Both the position numbers and the translations under genes were made by a program. The notes below the pieces were generated by a model that saw only the letters and a list, made by a program, of their open reading frames with translations, ran no database searches and was not told the origin of the DNA. A DNA stretch of 64,000 bases from CAYPPG01 sp964412555 (GTDB lineage Bacteria > Hinthialibacterota > Hinthialibacteria > Hinthialibacterales > Hinthialibacteraceae), in NCBI GenBank assembly GCA_964412555.1, contig CAYPPG010000004.1, positions 124,001 to 188,000 of the forward strand. Reading direction: 5' to 3'. Of the stretch, positions 36,006 through 43,941 are shown piece by piece; position 1 is the first letter of the stretch; each line of letters opens with the position of its first letter.

Positions 36006-36419
36006 GATTTTTTACCCCGGTTTTTTAAAATCATATATTTGCCGATTACCGGCTGTTGAATCCTTTCAAACATTCCTAATGATAAATTAACTCGAAATAG
36101 TCAATTGTAAAAGCATTTGGATGCTAAAATAACACTATTTTCCCCTCTTCAACCCGCTCCGGCCTTGCTGATCTGAATCGTATTCGATGTATTCTATTCG
36201 AATAAGGGGGATTGAGATAAAATTACATGATTGTCATTTTCAATGTAACCCAGGAAAGGAAAAATCCGTTTAAATCATAGAAGTTTCTTTTTACCGGATT
36301 CACGATGATAATGAATGAAAAAAGCCGGCATCGATTCCTGCGCAGCCATGGACATTTCCCGTTTCGTAATTATCGTCATTTGTGTTGGCTTATTGGATCA
36401 TAATACAGGAAGGATAATA
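36006..36419. other. Intergenic region, divergent promoters expected
   Basis: The 414 bases between the divergent threonine synthase and phosphodiester glycosidase genes hold no coding frame I would accept. A perfect 10-bp palindrome, TATTCGAATA, lies at 36195-36204, and a half-like copy TATTCGAT at about 36181. No repeat family is present. Confidence 0.5.
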
Positions 36420-37310
36420 ATGAACAAGCGACTACAGTGGATAGAGAAATCGATTATCTCTTTCGGATATGTACTTATTTTATCGATTCTATTCGTTTCT
36501 CATCTCCATGCCGAACCTTGGTGGTCCTCAGAAACTATTGAACTAGAGAAAAAAGTGGCGGAAGGAATTCACTATCGCCAAGTTCATTATCAGACTGCAA
36601 TGAGTGAACCGGTGCGTGCACATATACTGGATGTAACCGGTATTGGAGAGCGTTATTTATTTGGTGTCTTGGGAAGTTATGGCGCCTTGATCCCACCGAC
36701 TGATTTTGCCGAATATTCCGACGCTCTCGTTGTGGTGAATGGTGGATACTTCTCCACACGGCCTAACCGCGCTCTAGGATTGGTGGTTGCCCATGGAAAA
36801 GTACTGTATCCCCCGCACTCCGGTAATCACATACGAGGCGCCATTGGATTTTATCCGCAAGGCATTCTGGTGGATTGGATCGGGCCGGAAGATATTCAAG
36901 ACAATCGAATCGTATCCAAGAAAGAGCACTGGAATTCCTGCTATGCGGCTTTAGGGGCCGGTCCCGTGTTGGTCAAAAGCGGGAGATCTCGAGTGCAGAA
37001 CGATGAAGAAGGATTCAACTTCGTACAGCGTGCTCCGCGAACCGCTATCGGGAAAACGCATGATGAGCGAGTGATTCTCATGGTGATCGACGGCCGGCAG
37101 CCGGATTGGAGCGCCGGAGTCACTCTCGGAGAACTGGCAGAATTGTTTCTCGCCTTGGAAACGAAAGAAGCGTTGAATCTCGATGGAGGGGGATCTTCCG
37201 TAATGGTGATTGAAGAACAAATCGTCAACCATCCTTCTGATAAAACGCTGTTGGGAGCATTCGGGCAGGAACGGCCGGTCGCGAATGTCGTCGCCCTGCT
37301 TAAAAAATAA
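36420..37310 (+). CDS. Exported phosphodiester glycosidase (NAGPA/DUF2233 family)
   Basis: A 296-residue protein. The ATG at 36420, after GGAAGGA, gives a Sec signal (IEKSIISFGYVLILSILFVSHLHAE). NAGPA-domain proteins hydrolyse the phosphodiester bond between a sugar phosphate and GlcNAc or similar groups. Diagnostic stretches are ALVVVNGGYFSTRPNRALGLV, RAPRTAIGKTHDERVILMVID and LNLDGGGSSVM, the last being the conserved metal-binding region. It likely acts in the periplasm on cell-wall or exopolysaccharide material. It is followed after 42 bases by a membrane-anchored gene on the same strand. Confidence 0.93.
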   Translation: MNKRLQWIEKSIISFGYVLILSILFVSHLHAEPWWSSETIELEKKVAEGIHYRQVHYQTAMSEPVRAHILDVTGIGERYLFGVLGSYGALIPPTDFAEYSDALVVVNGGYFSTRPNRALGLVVAHGKVLYPPHSGNHIRGAIGFYPQGILVDWIGPEDIQDNRIVSKKEHWNSCYAALGAGPVLVKSGRSRVQNDEEGFNFVQRAPRTAIGKTHDERVILMVIDGRQPDWSAGVTLGELAELFLALETKEALNLDGGGSSVMVIEEQIVNHPSDKTLLGAFGQERPVANVVALLKK

Positions 37311-37352
37311 TTTTACCTCTTCATCGAAAATTCAAATAGAAAGCTGGCAAAA

Positions 37353-37829
37353 ATGAAATATTTTTTCCCCATCATCTCCACGCTTGTTTTACTCGCCATA
37401 GTCGCGTGGTTTCTATTGACTTTCGTATTAATTTCCGATAAAGAGCGAATCTTAAAAACGCTTGAAAAAGGAAGGCTTGCAGTGGAAAGCGGTTCCATTC
37501 TTGCTCTGAGCAATATTCTTGCGGCGGATTATGTCGATAGCAGCGGCATGGACAAAGCAATGGTATTGCGAGTTCTGCAAGACTTATTTCAAAAAACCGA
37601 AAATCGCCAGATTCAATTTGTCGAAACTTCAGTCAAGGTAGAAGACAATCACGCCGAAGCCAAAGTAGAATATGTATTTCACACGGAGGGTACCGTCAGT
37701 GATGCCCGGCTCAACAAATTCCTTCATAACAAAAAACCACAAGCCCAAACAATCGATGTATCATTCATCAAAGATGGCCGCAGATGGTTGATTGTGCGCA
37801 CAGCCCATAATATTGCCCCTTCCTTTTGA
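37353..37829 (+). CDS. Membrane-anchored NTF2/SnoaL-like small protein
   Basis: A 158-residue protein with one N-terminal membrane helix (FFPIISTLVLLAIVAWFLLTFVLI) and a soluble domain outside. The helix-strand pattern (KTLEKGRLAVESGSILALSNILAADYVD, then VEDNHAEAKVEYVFH and SFIKDGRRWLIVRTA) is like SnoaL/NTF2-type cone folds that bind small molecules. The family assignment is by pattern only. It may be the second gene of a unit with the phosphodiester glycosidase at 36420. It is convergent with the DUF3604 gene. No catalytic motif is visible. Confidence 0.72.
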   Translation: MKYFFPIISTLVLLAIVAWFLLTFVLISDKERILKTLEKGRLAVESGSILALSNILAADYVDSSGMDKAMVLRVLQDLFQKTENRQIQFVETSVKVEDNHAEAKVEYVFHTEGTVSDARLNKFLHNKKPQAQTIDVSFIKDGRRWLIVRTAHNIAPSF

Positions 37830-37888
37830 AACGCTTTTACTGTTTTGTCACCATACAATCTTCAATGATGTATCGTTTTTCTGACAAT

Positions 37889-39469
37889 TTATTGAGCATT
37901 GACCCAAATCGGGCTTGTCCAAGCCAGGTCGCCGTTGTTTTGTACAACCCGCGCATAATACCAATCCTCAGTATCATCCTCCTGCCAATCCGTAAAAAGG
38001 ACATTGGCGTGATAAGAGGGAGCAAAAACAAGTCGGTGAAACAATACAGATTCGCTGGTAAAGGGGCCGGTAAATTCAACATCACTGCTCAACGCTAAAT
38101 CGGAAAGAGATTTCACTACCGTCATTTTAGTTGGTTGTGTAACATTCATTCTCAGCTTCGTATCGGGATTCACTTCCAGTTTAAGAACGATTGAATTGGT
38201 GGCCAGATCGGCAACCGCCTCCTTTCTCGACGTATACGAACGGATATGGCAAGATGTTTCTGTTATGCGATCAATACGGTTGCGCCGTTTCTCATCATAG
38301 GGTCCGGAACGAAAATTCCCTAAAATATCGATCATCTTACCACTCTCAATTTCTAGTTGAAAATCCCAGTCGCAGATCCGCGCCATTTCCAAATCCCCCC
38401 ATGGTCCCCACCCGAATTCTATGCGGCAAAGTACCGGTTCATCCCAAACCGGCAGATCACGACTCTCATCAACCGGAAAAGAACGGTGAATCACTCGATT
38501 ATTCTTGATCAATTCAATGCGGTCAATTTCATACCATCCTTCCGCTTGAATCGAGATTTCACGGCGGCTGCTCGAAGGAATTTCTTCACCCATCCAATGG
38601 CCGTTCAAGCGAAAAGCGAGTTGGATTCGGTCACCGGTAACTGCATAAGTACGCCGTGAACGGAGCGCTTCAAAAATCCCTTCCCGTGTCAAATTCTTGG
38701 CATACAAACCTGTTATACCGTGTTTATATGCGCCCGGATATCCGCGATGATCATCCGAGCTGGCAGTTACTCCCACGCGAACACCTCGGCTAAGCAGCGA
38801 TCTCATGGTATTGGATGTTACTCTCCCCCCCATGCTGTGTCGCAGATAACGATAGGGGCCTCGGTCATGTTCAGCGCTTCCATGTTCGGAGAAAAATTCC
38901 ACAACCGGGGAGACCTCCGGATCCAGATAATCAAAATTCGCGCCACGCCACCCCGTCAGATAAGCGGGATGATGCGGAATAATGAGAGCGCCCTTTTCTT
39001 TGGCATACTCCTGCAATTCCTTCACATGATCAAAATACCGTAGGGGAGTATCGGTTTCGGAAGGATAGTAAATGCAATAATCCCCAAAATGGCTGGAATG
39101 CCATTCATAGGCGATCAAAGGCACGAAAGAACCTGGCTCATAGTATTCTTTCGCCAATCGTTCTACAAGCGGCCAATTTTGGCGAAGAACCGCGAATCCA
39201 TCAATCCATTTTTGATGCTTGTTTTCCGGCATAACTGGCATGTCATGCCATTGCGCATGTCCGGTAAACGCAAAAAAATCCAAATGGCTTTGTGCTATGT
39301 CATACGCACGTTCCAAACTCCCTTTGGCATATCCCACTTCATTGTGATTGTGGATATCTCCCCAATAGAGTTTCAATGAATCTGCATCGGCCTCTGGGAG
39401 TAATAACGTAAGCCATACTATGAGAGTGGTAAATCGGCCAGTTCTGTTGAAGTTTTTGTAATTCGTCAT
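37889..39469 (-). CDS. Exported PHP-domain protein, DUF3604-like
   Basis: A 526-residue protein. The ATG at 39469 after GGGGAGAAA gives an N-terminal signal (FTTLIVWLTLLLPEADAD). The N-terminal half is a PHP metal-dependent hydrolase. LYWGDIHNHNEVG and DFFAFTGHAQWHD give the HxH and downstream His, IPHHPAYLTGW the third His pair, FFSEHGS an acid, and VGVTASSDDHRGYP the terminal Asp-His. The C-terminal half is beta-rich. DUF3604 proteins are common in marine polysaccharide degraders, but the reaction is unknown. A small gene at 39509 precedes it on the same strand by 39 bases. Confidence 0.9.
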   Translation of the reverse strand: MTNYKNFNRTGRFTTLIVWLTLLLPEADADSLKLYWGDIHNHNEVGYAKGSLERAYDIAQSHLDFFAFTGHAQWHDMPVMPENKHQKWIDGFAVLRQNWPLVERLAKEYYEPGSFVPLIAYEWHSSHFGDYCIYYPSETDTPLRYFDHVKELQEYAKEKGALIIPHHPAYLTGWRGANFDYLDPEVSPVVEFFSEHGSAEHDRGPYRYLRHSMGGRVTSNTMRSLLSRGVRVGVTASSDDHRGYPGAYKHGITGLYAKNLTREGIFEALRSRRTYAVTGDRIQLAFRLNGHWMGEEIPSSSRREISIQAEGWYEIDRIELIKNNRVIHRSFPVDESRDLPVWDEPVLCRIEFGWGPWGDLEMARICDWDFQLEIESGKMIDILGNFRSGPYDEKRRNRIDRITETSCHIRSYTSRKEAVADLATNSIVLKLEVNPDTKLRMNVTQPTKMTVVKSLSDLALSSDVEFTGPFTSESVLFHRLVFAPSYHANVLFTDWQEDDTEDWYYARVVQNNGDLAWTSPIWVNAQ

Positions 39470-39508
39470 ACTTTCTCCCCTACTCATCAGAACAGTTCTT
39501 CCCAACTT

Positions 39509-39787
39509 TTATTTCAACTTATCCTCAGTATCCGAATGATCGTGTAGTTCAGCCCAGATCACTTCGGCTGTTTCGCAAAGTGAGCGGATTTCACGAATTG
39601 CATCTTTATCCTCTCCCGACAAGTCTTGATCGGTCTTGCGATATGCTACCGATATTTTGATACGGCGAAGATTATAGATACAATCGGCAACCGCCAACGA
39701 AAGTTTCATATCCCGCGTATATTCAGCGTTCATGCGATGATAATAGCTTTTGGCTCGTTCCAGAAATGTTTTTATGTCATCTCTCAT
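39509..39787 (-). CDS. Small unknown charged protein, 92 residues
   Basis: I do not recognise this family. The protein is helical, charged and soluble (FLERAKSYYHRMNAEYTRDM, LAVADCIYNLRRIKISVAY, then DKDAIREIRSLCETAEVIWAELHD). It lacks a signal peptide. It is read just before the DUF3604 gene with 39 bases between, so they may be co-transcribed. A weak GGGAA precedes the ATG. It could be a short regulatory or four-helix-type protein. Confidence 0.6.
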   Translation of the reverse strand: MRDDIKTFLERAKSYYHRMNAEYTRDMKLSLAVADCIYNLRRIKISVAYRKTDQDLSGEDKDAIREIRSLCETAEVIWAELHDHSDTEDKLK

Positions 39788-40145
39788 GGTTTCCCGTTAA
39801 ACAATGAATCAAGTTACGTTCTCCGTATCATTCAAATAGATACGATTGAATTTGAGATAGCCACACAATCCGCTTTCGTTCAGACAAGGTGTTTATAGGA
39901 TAGTGTTCTTATCTTTCTTTTTCCAACCCAAGAAGAGGGCATAACAATGAAAAAAACGTATTGATCGGGCCAACTTGGATTTTCATCCATTCCAGGATGG
40001 CAAATAAGCATACTCTTTCCAATCCGATCATACTATCCCCGATTCCGATTCTATGCTCCATCGACGCTGGAAACTTCTCTCATGTTATTGTAAAGTCATT
40101 CATTGAAAAGTGGTTGCAATTGTATGGGAGACAAAGGAAACAATC
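39788..40145. other. Intergenic region, nothing recognised
   Basis: The 358 bases between the small unknown gene and the acetyltransferase are AT-rich and contain no convincing gene, repeat family or hairpin. They presumably hold divergent promoters. Confidence 0.5.
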
Positions 40146-41012
40146 ATGAACACACCGCATAACAAAAATTTTACCCTCCGAAAAATGAATGAAGACGATT
40201 TCCCCCATTGCCAATGGCTGCGGGAACAGGTCGGTTGGAATCAAACCCTAAACGATTGGAAACGTTTTCTATCCTATGATCCCGAAGGCTGCTTCGTCGC
40301 AGAAAAAGATGGAACGGTAGTAGGGACGGCTTGTACGATTCCCTATGAAAACCGTTTTGGATGGATTGCCATGGTCATCGTCGACCCGGGGCAGCGCAGG
40401 CTTGGAATCGGTACCGCCTTGCTCCATGCGGGTTTCAACCATCTGGAGAATAAAGGTCTTACAGTCAAGTTGGATGCCACCCCCGACGGGAAACTCCTCT
40501 ACGATACACTCGGTTTTCAAGATGAATACGGATTAGCGCGGTGGGAAGGGGAAGCGGTTACTGTTCCTGCGCCAACATCAAACTGTAAGCCATTGAGACT
40601 GCAGGTTCTCGACCAATGGGACGCCTATGACGCCCCCATATTCGGTGCTTCCCGAAAACAAGTGTTGGAATCCTACCTTCAATTTTATCCCAGTCTTGGA
40701 TTTGCCATCGAAGAACAAGGGAAAATACGCGGTTATATCTTGGCGCGTGAAGGAACCAACGCTTTTCATGTGGGTCCATGGGTTGCGGATGAACCCGAAA
40801 TGGCCGTCGATCTCTTTCACATGCTGATTTCAACACGCAATCCTCAACGAGTGTTTATCGATATTCTCGATCCGAATCCCCATATTCACACAATTCTCGA
40901 ATCATTTGGATTTCATCAACAACGGCCATTTATTCGAATGTATCGCGGCAAAAACCTATGGCCGGGAATACCGGAATTGATCTACGGAATCACGGGTCCG
41001 GAATTAGGCTAG
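40146..41012 (+). CDS. GNAT-family N-acetyltransferase with a second GNAT-like domain
   Basis: A 288-residue protein. The ATG at 40146 has AAAGGAAAC at a fitting distance. The first GNAT domain (about 8-130) has the acetyl-CoA loop in VIVDPGQRRLGIGTALLHAG (Q/R-x-x-G-x-G) and ends in LLYDTLGFQDEYGLARWEG. The second half (about 150-280) has another GNAT-like fold without an obvious CoA loop (FAIEEQGKIRGYILAREG, then FIDILDPNPHIHTILESFGF). This two-domain architecture is common in GNAT enzymes of unknown substrate. No signal peptide is present. It is a single-gene unit. Confidence 0.88.
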   Translation: MNTPHNKNFTLRKMNEDDFPHCQWLREQVGWNQTLNDWKRFLSYDPEGCFVAEKDGTVVGTACTIPYENRFGWIAMVIVDPGQRRLGIGTALLHAGFNHLENKGLTVKLDATPDGKLLYDTLGFQDEYGLARWEGEAVTVPAPTSNCKPLRLQVLDQWDAYDAPIFGASRKQVLESYLQFYPSLGFAIEEQGKIRGYILAREGTNAFHVGPWVADEPEMAVDLFHMLISTRNPQRVFIDILDPNPHIHTILESFGFHQQRPFIRMYRGKNLWPGIPELIYGITGPELG

Positions 41013-41034
41013 TATGACTCCATGGTAATAAAGC

Positions 41035-41085
41035 AAAAAATCCCTATTTACCGTCAATTTCCAGGAAATCGCAGGTAAAGAGGGA
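41035..41085 (-). terminator. Intrinsic terminator for leftward transcription from HU
   Basis: TCCCTATTTACC (41041-41052) pairs with GGTAAAGAGGGA (41074-41085) with one mismatch. On the minus strand the stem is followed by six T residues (41040-41035). It also lies just after the convergent GNAT stop at 41012. Confidence 0.7.
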
Positions 41086-41293
41086 TAAAAGCATATACAG
41101 ATTAATACGAGAAGGAATCAACAGTGACAAATGATCGATCTGAATTCACAAAAGGAGAACAATCTTCCACTGCGGACTGCCTTACTTTGCGAGACATAGA
41201 AATCCTTACTTTAATCCAATCGGTGATAGGATTATTTGAACCTTCCCGCTTTTTCCGCAACCAATGAACTGGATTACACCCGTCCTCCTTCAC
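41086..41293 (-). other. About 200-base region between HU and its terminator, possible 3' UTR or small RNA
   Basis: A frame of 63 codons starts with GTG right after the HU stop, but its composition (many Ser, Lys and Arg, no pattern) does not look like a protein. The minus strand has a 7-bp complementary pair, TAATCCA/TGGATTA (41270-41276 with 41212-41218), that would close a structure of 51 bases. It ends before the terminator at 41035-41085. I see no tRNA. Confidence 0.35.
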
Positions 41294-41623
41294 TCATTTT
41301 TTCGGAGGAACGATCGCATCTTTACACGCTTTGGAAACACGGAATTTCACCACTGTCTTTGCAGGAATCTTGATCGTTTCGCCAGTCGCAGGATTTCGTC
41401 CGGTTCGCGCTTTCCGTTTTTGCACGACAAGTTTTCCGAATCCCGGAATCGTGAATCCTTTTTTCGCTTCCTTGTAACCAACCGCTGCCAACTCATTGAA
41501 AAAGTCATTCACCTGTTTCTTCGTTAGTCCTACTTTTTCGGCCATTTGGTTCACCAATTGAGTCTTTGTCATTGGCTTGGAAGCAGACGATTTGGAAGTG
41601 GATTTGGACGCTGCCTTCTTCAT
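41294..41623 (-). CDS. HU-family DNA-binding protein with basic N-terminal extension
   Basis: A 109-residue nucleoid protein that bends and compacts DNA as a dimer. The HU core begins near TKTQLVNQMAEKVGLTKKQVNDFF and carries the conserved KKGFTIPGFGKLVVQKRKARTGRNPATGETIKIPAKTV, including RNPATGE at the DNA-binding arms. The first 18 residues are an extra Lys/Ser/Thr/Ala-rich tail, seen in several lineages and able to add DNA contacts. AAAAGGAGAATCAAT precedes the ATG. A sigma-70-type promoter and a perfect palindrome overlap upstream, which points to tight transcriptional control. Confidence 0.95.
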   Translation of the reverse strand: MKKAASKSTSKSSASKPMTKTQLVNQMAEKVGLTKKQVNDFFNELAAVGYKEAKKGFTIPGFGKLVVQKRKARTGRNPATGETIKIPAKTVVKFRVSKACKDAIVPPKK

Positions 41624-41647
41624 ATTGATTCTCCTTTTCAGGTAGTT

Positions 41648-41670
41648 AAATTACATCGAATGTAATTTAG
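41648..41670. promoter_or_regulatory. Perfect 10-3-10 palindrome over the HU promoter, candidate operator
   Basis: TAAATTACAT (41648-41657), CGA, ATGTAATTTA (41661-41670): both arms are perfectly complementary. The site covers the -10 element of the promoter and ends about 25 bases before the HU start, a classical repressor position. HU itself or an unknown dimeric regulator could bind. Confidence 0.65.
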
Positions 41671-41692
41671 CAATATCCTGCCTCACGTCAAG
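41665..41692 (-). promoter_or_regulatory. Sigma-70-type promoter of the HU gene
   Basis: On the minus strand TTGACG (41692-41687) and TAAATT (41670-41665) are separated by 16 bases. The -35 matches five of six consensus bases; the -10 is weaker. It overlaps the palindrome. Confidence 0.55.
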
Positions 41693-41702
41693 CTAAAACT
41701 TC

Positions 41703-41732
41703 AAAAAAAACCCTTTTTTTCGGCTTTTTTTT
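41703..41732 (-). terminator. Candidate terminator after the radical SAM gene
   Basis: On the minus strand eight A, GCC, a short loop, GGG and eight T form a weak A/T-rich hairpin that ends in a T-run, 22 bases after the stop at 41754. One G-G mismatch weakens the stem. Confidence 0.5.
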
Positions 41733-41753
41733 GACTTTTTCTTCGTATAGGGG

Positions 41754-43130
41754 CTAAAAAAGGGACTTTTCGTGCACTTCGTCGCGTAATTTCGCATTGA
41801 GAAACTCGACAAAGCGCTTTAGATGCGTGTATTCCTCATAGGGATTTGATCGGGAACGGAAGGGAACAAGAGAGTTGTTTTGATACAAAGGATCATCCCG
41901 ATGATCGAAAAGAAAGTCATCTTCTCTCAGTTGATACAAAGGGGTACCGGGGATCGGTGAATACATCGCCAAACGTATTTCACTGCCGGCATCGGCGACA
42001 ATTTGACACGCTTCGAAAAGATCGCCGATGGATTGATTCGGCAAACCGTAGAGTAAATAGGTACCGATTTCACTCGGTGAGAATCCAGCCTCACGCAAAT
42101 TGTCCATCGCTTGAAAATATTCGTCGGTATAGACTTTCGCACCGGTTTTCCTCTGCCATTCCCGCTGAACCACTTCCAAGCCTAAGCGAAGCGTTGTAAA
42201 ACCCGCTTGTTTCAGCCAATAGGCCGTTTCACGGTCAATTTGGCGAATGTGCAATGCATTCGGGGTATGAAAACGGATATTGAGTCCACGACCGATGATT
42301 TCTTCCATCAGTGGAAGAAAATGCTGCTCTTTTTTCACTAAAAGCGCATCATCATAAAAAGCGATATCCGTTGCTCCGAATTCATTCACCAGCCCCTCAA
42401 TCGAATCGGCGACAGCATGACGATCGTACAAAACAAATTGGGGCCAAAGGGAATGAGTTGCACAATACGTGCAATGACAGGGGCATCCAGACGTCGTCAA
42501 CACCGGATAACACGTATCACCGGCCATAAGATCATAAGCCGGTTCAATCCATGTATTTTGCTTGCCTTCACATTTCAAGCCGGATTGCCCCAAAAAAGCA
42601 AAAATACGATTGACAATATCCGGCCAATGTTTTCCGGTAATGACAGCATCCGCACCGGAGTATCGCTCCGCATGATCCTTACAAAGAGTGGGATAAACAC
42701 CGCCAAGTATAATTCGAGCCTGTGGAAAACACCGGCGTATCATGCGAATCGCTTCAAATGCGCCCGGATACCAATAAGTCATCATGCAGGGAATAATGAC
42801 TAAATCGGGGGAAATATACTGCTTGAATGAGTTTTCGACTCGCTCAATAGGCACACCATACCGCTTATAATGACGCGGAATCCACTCGAGAATCTCCGGA
42901 TTCGGGATCGTTTCACGATAATAATGCCCGCATCCGAATCGATTCAGACGATGTTTTTGTATTTTCAATCCAGCAATATCGGTAGAACGACGGTTCAAAC
43001 AATCATACAACTCAACCGACCAGCCGGATTTCCGCAGCAAAGTGGCCAGCCGGAGCAAATTGAGCGGCCTAGTCCAATGATCAAATGCCGCAAAATCCGT
43101 GATCCACGGATTGAACAACAATACCCTCAT
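41754..43130 (-). CDS. Radical SAM protein with B12-binding domain
   Basis: A 458-residue enzyme. The N-terminal part (1-180) is a cobalamin-binding-like Rossmann domain (MRVLLFNPWITDF, LATLLRKSGWSVELYD, ARIILGGVYPTLCK), without an obvious DxHxxG motif. The radical SAM cluster site is C216-x3-C220-x2-C223 in SGCPCHCTYC. GADIAFYDDALL-like and LRLGLEVVQREWQRKTGAKV stretches complete the barrel. GTYLLYGLPNQS is typical of BchE-type B12 radical SAM enzymes, which methylate, cyclise or otherwise change unreactive carbons. The substrate is unknown. No biosynthetic partner is adjacent; HU lies to the left and a toxin-antitoxin pair to the right. Confidence 0.92.
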   Translation of the reverse strand: MRVLLFNPWITDFAAFDHWTRPLNLLRLATLLRKSGWSVELYDCLNRRSTDIAGLKIQKHRLNRFGCGHYYRETIPNPEILEWIPRHYKRYGVPIERVENSFKQYISPDLVIIPCMMTYWYPGAFEAIRMIRRCFPQARIILGGVYPTLCKDHAERYSGADAVITGKHWPDIVNRIFAFLGQSGLKCEGKQNTWIEPAYDLMAGDTCYPVLTTSGCPCHCTYCATHSLWPQFVLYDRHAVADSIEGLVNEFGATDIAFYDDALLVKKEQHFLPLMEEIIGRGLNIRFHTPNALHIRQIDRETAYWLKQAGFTTLRLGLEVVQREWQRKTGAKVYTDEYFQAMDNLREAGFSPSEIGTYLLYGLPNQSIGDLFEACQIVADAGSEIRLAMYSPIPGTPLYQLREDDFLFDHRDDPLYQNNSLVPFRSRSNPYEEYTHLKRFVEFLNAKLRDEVHEKSLF

Positions 43131-43182
43131 TTAACAGAATCCTTGTGCATCTAATTCGTATAGAAAGATGATTTACAATAGT

Positions 43183-43572
43183 TTACAGGTTGCTTTGTAT
43201 CGAAGCCAGTAACATTTTCATCTTGGATAGGTAGGTTGGTATTTTTTGGTAGATATCTTCGGCAATCGCTTCAATATAAGTATGAGAAACCAAATTACGA
43301 TCATCGGCCATCTGCAAAAAAAGTTCAATATCGTTTGGAGAAATCAATCCAATTTCAAAAGCCGCTCGAATGCAACGTTTGGGAGAATTGCAGACGATTC
43401 CTTCTTGTTCTTTCAAGTAACTTTTCAGAACTTTCCACAACAATTCGAAGGTATATTCAAAACGTTGAATCGACGCATCTCTGACAATCACACTAAACGG
43501 GAGAGAGACAGCTTCTTCCAAAGTAGCGAGCGCTCGATGAAATAACTCGAATTGCTCTTTCAATTTTCCCAT
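43183..43572 (-). CDS. HepT-like HEPN toxin of a MntA-HepT-type pair
   Basis: A 129-residue, all-helical HEPN protein of the HI0074 nucleotidyltransferase-substrate type. The ATG at 43572 gives the normal length; an in-frame extension to 43599 is rejected because it overlaps deeper into the partner. The motif DRNLVSHTY at 91-99 is the HEPN RNase signature R-x4-H followed by x-Y: Arg92, His97, Tyr99. In characterised MntA-HepT systems the partner adenylylates that Tyr and blocks the RNase. Here the motif is complete, so the toxin is presumably functional. Its start overlaps the end of the MntA-like gene by 13 bases. Confidence 0.9.
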   Translation of the reverse strand: MGKLKEQFELFHRALATLEEAVSLPFSVIVRDASIQRFEYTFELLWKVLKSYLKEQEGIVCNSPKRCIRAAFEIGLISPNDIELFLQMADDRNLVSHTYIEAIAEDIYQKIPTYLSKMKMLLASIQSNL

Positions 43573-43874
43573 AACAAAATCCCTTCTTCGAGCACGCAAT
43601 TGCGAAATGTTTCCGACGTTTTATTTAAGTCTATCAATTCGACCGTATGGGGAATATTGGATAATTCAAACTGCTCACGGACAAATGTCATCTCTTTATC
43701 GATATCATTCTCAGCGAAAACAGCAATATCGAAATCGGATGTTTCCATTGCATCCCCGCGCGCTCTCGAGCCGAATAGATAGATAGAGCATTTCTGCTCT
43801 CGAAACATGTCCATCAATATCTGTTTGATTTTCGATAACGATCTATCCGAAAGAGCTGCCAAGGGTTCATCCAT
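43560..43874 (-). CDS. MntA-like minimal nucleotidyltransferase (antitoxin)
   Basis: A 104-residue minimal nucleotidyltransferase. The active site reads YLFGSRARGDAMETSDFDIAV, with the Gly-Ser of the GSxxxG motif at 35-36 and catalytic Asp47 and Asp49; a third acidic residue is in HTVELIDL. In the type VII toxin-antitoxin systems it attaches AMP groups to the HEPN toxin at Tyr of the RX4HXY motif. The toxin gene follows and overlaps by 13 bases, antitoxin first. A 10-bp palindrome, ATATGCATAT at 43901-43910, lies about 30 bases upstream and might be a weak operator. Confidence 0.9.
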   Translation of the reverse strand: MDEPLAALSDRSLSKIKQILMDMFREQKCSIYLFGSRARGDAMETSDFDIAVFAENDIDKEMTFVREQFELSNIPHTVELIDLNKTSETFRNCVLEEGILLWEN

Positions 43875-43941
43875 TGCCTCTATACCTGCTACAAGTTTCC
43901 ATATGCATATATGATACTATCAAAAACACCAAAAAATCGCC

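Noticed and set aside
41212..41276. tRNA
   Set aside because: A 7-bp outer stem is present, but D, anticodon and T arms with conserved bases cannot be built.
41102..41293. 63-codon gene after HU
   Set aside because: It starts with GTG directly after the HU stop, has no protein-like pattern and lies in a probable structured 3' region.
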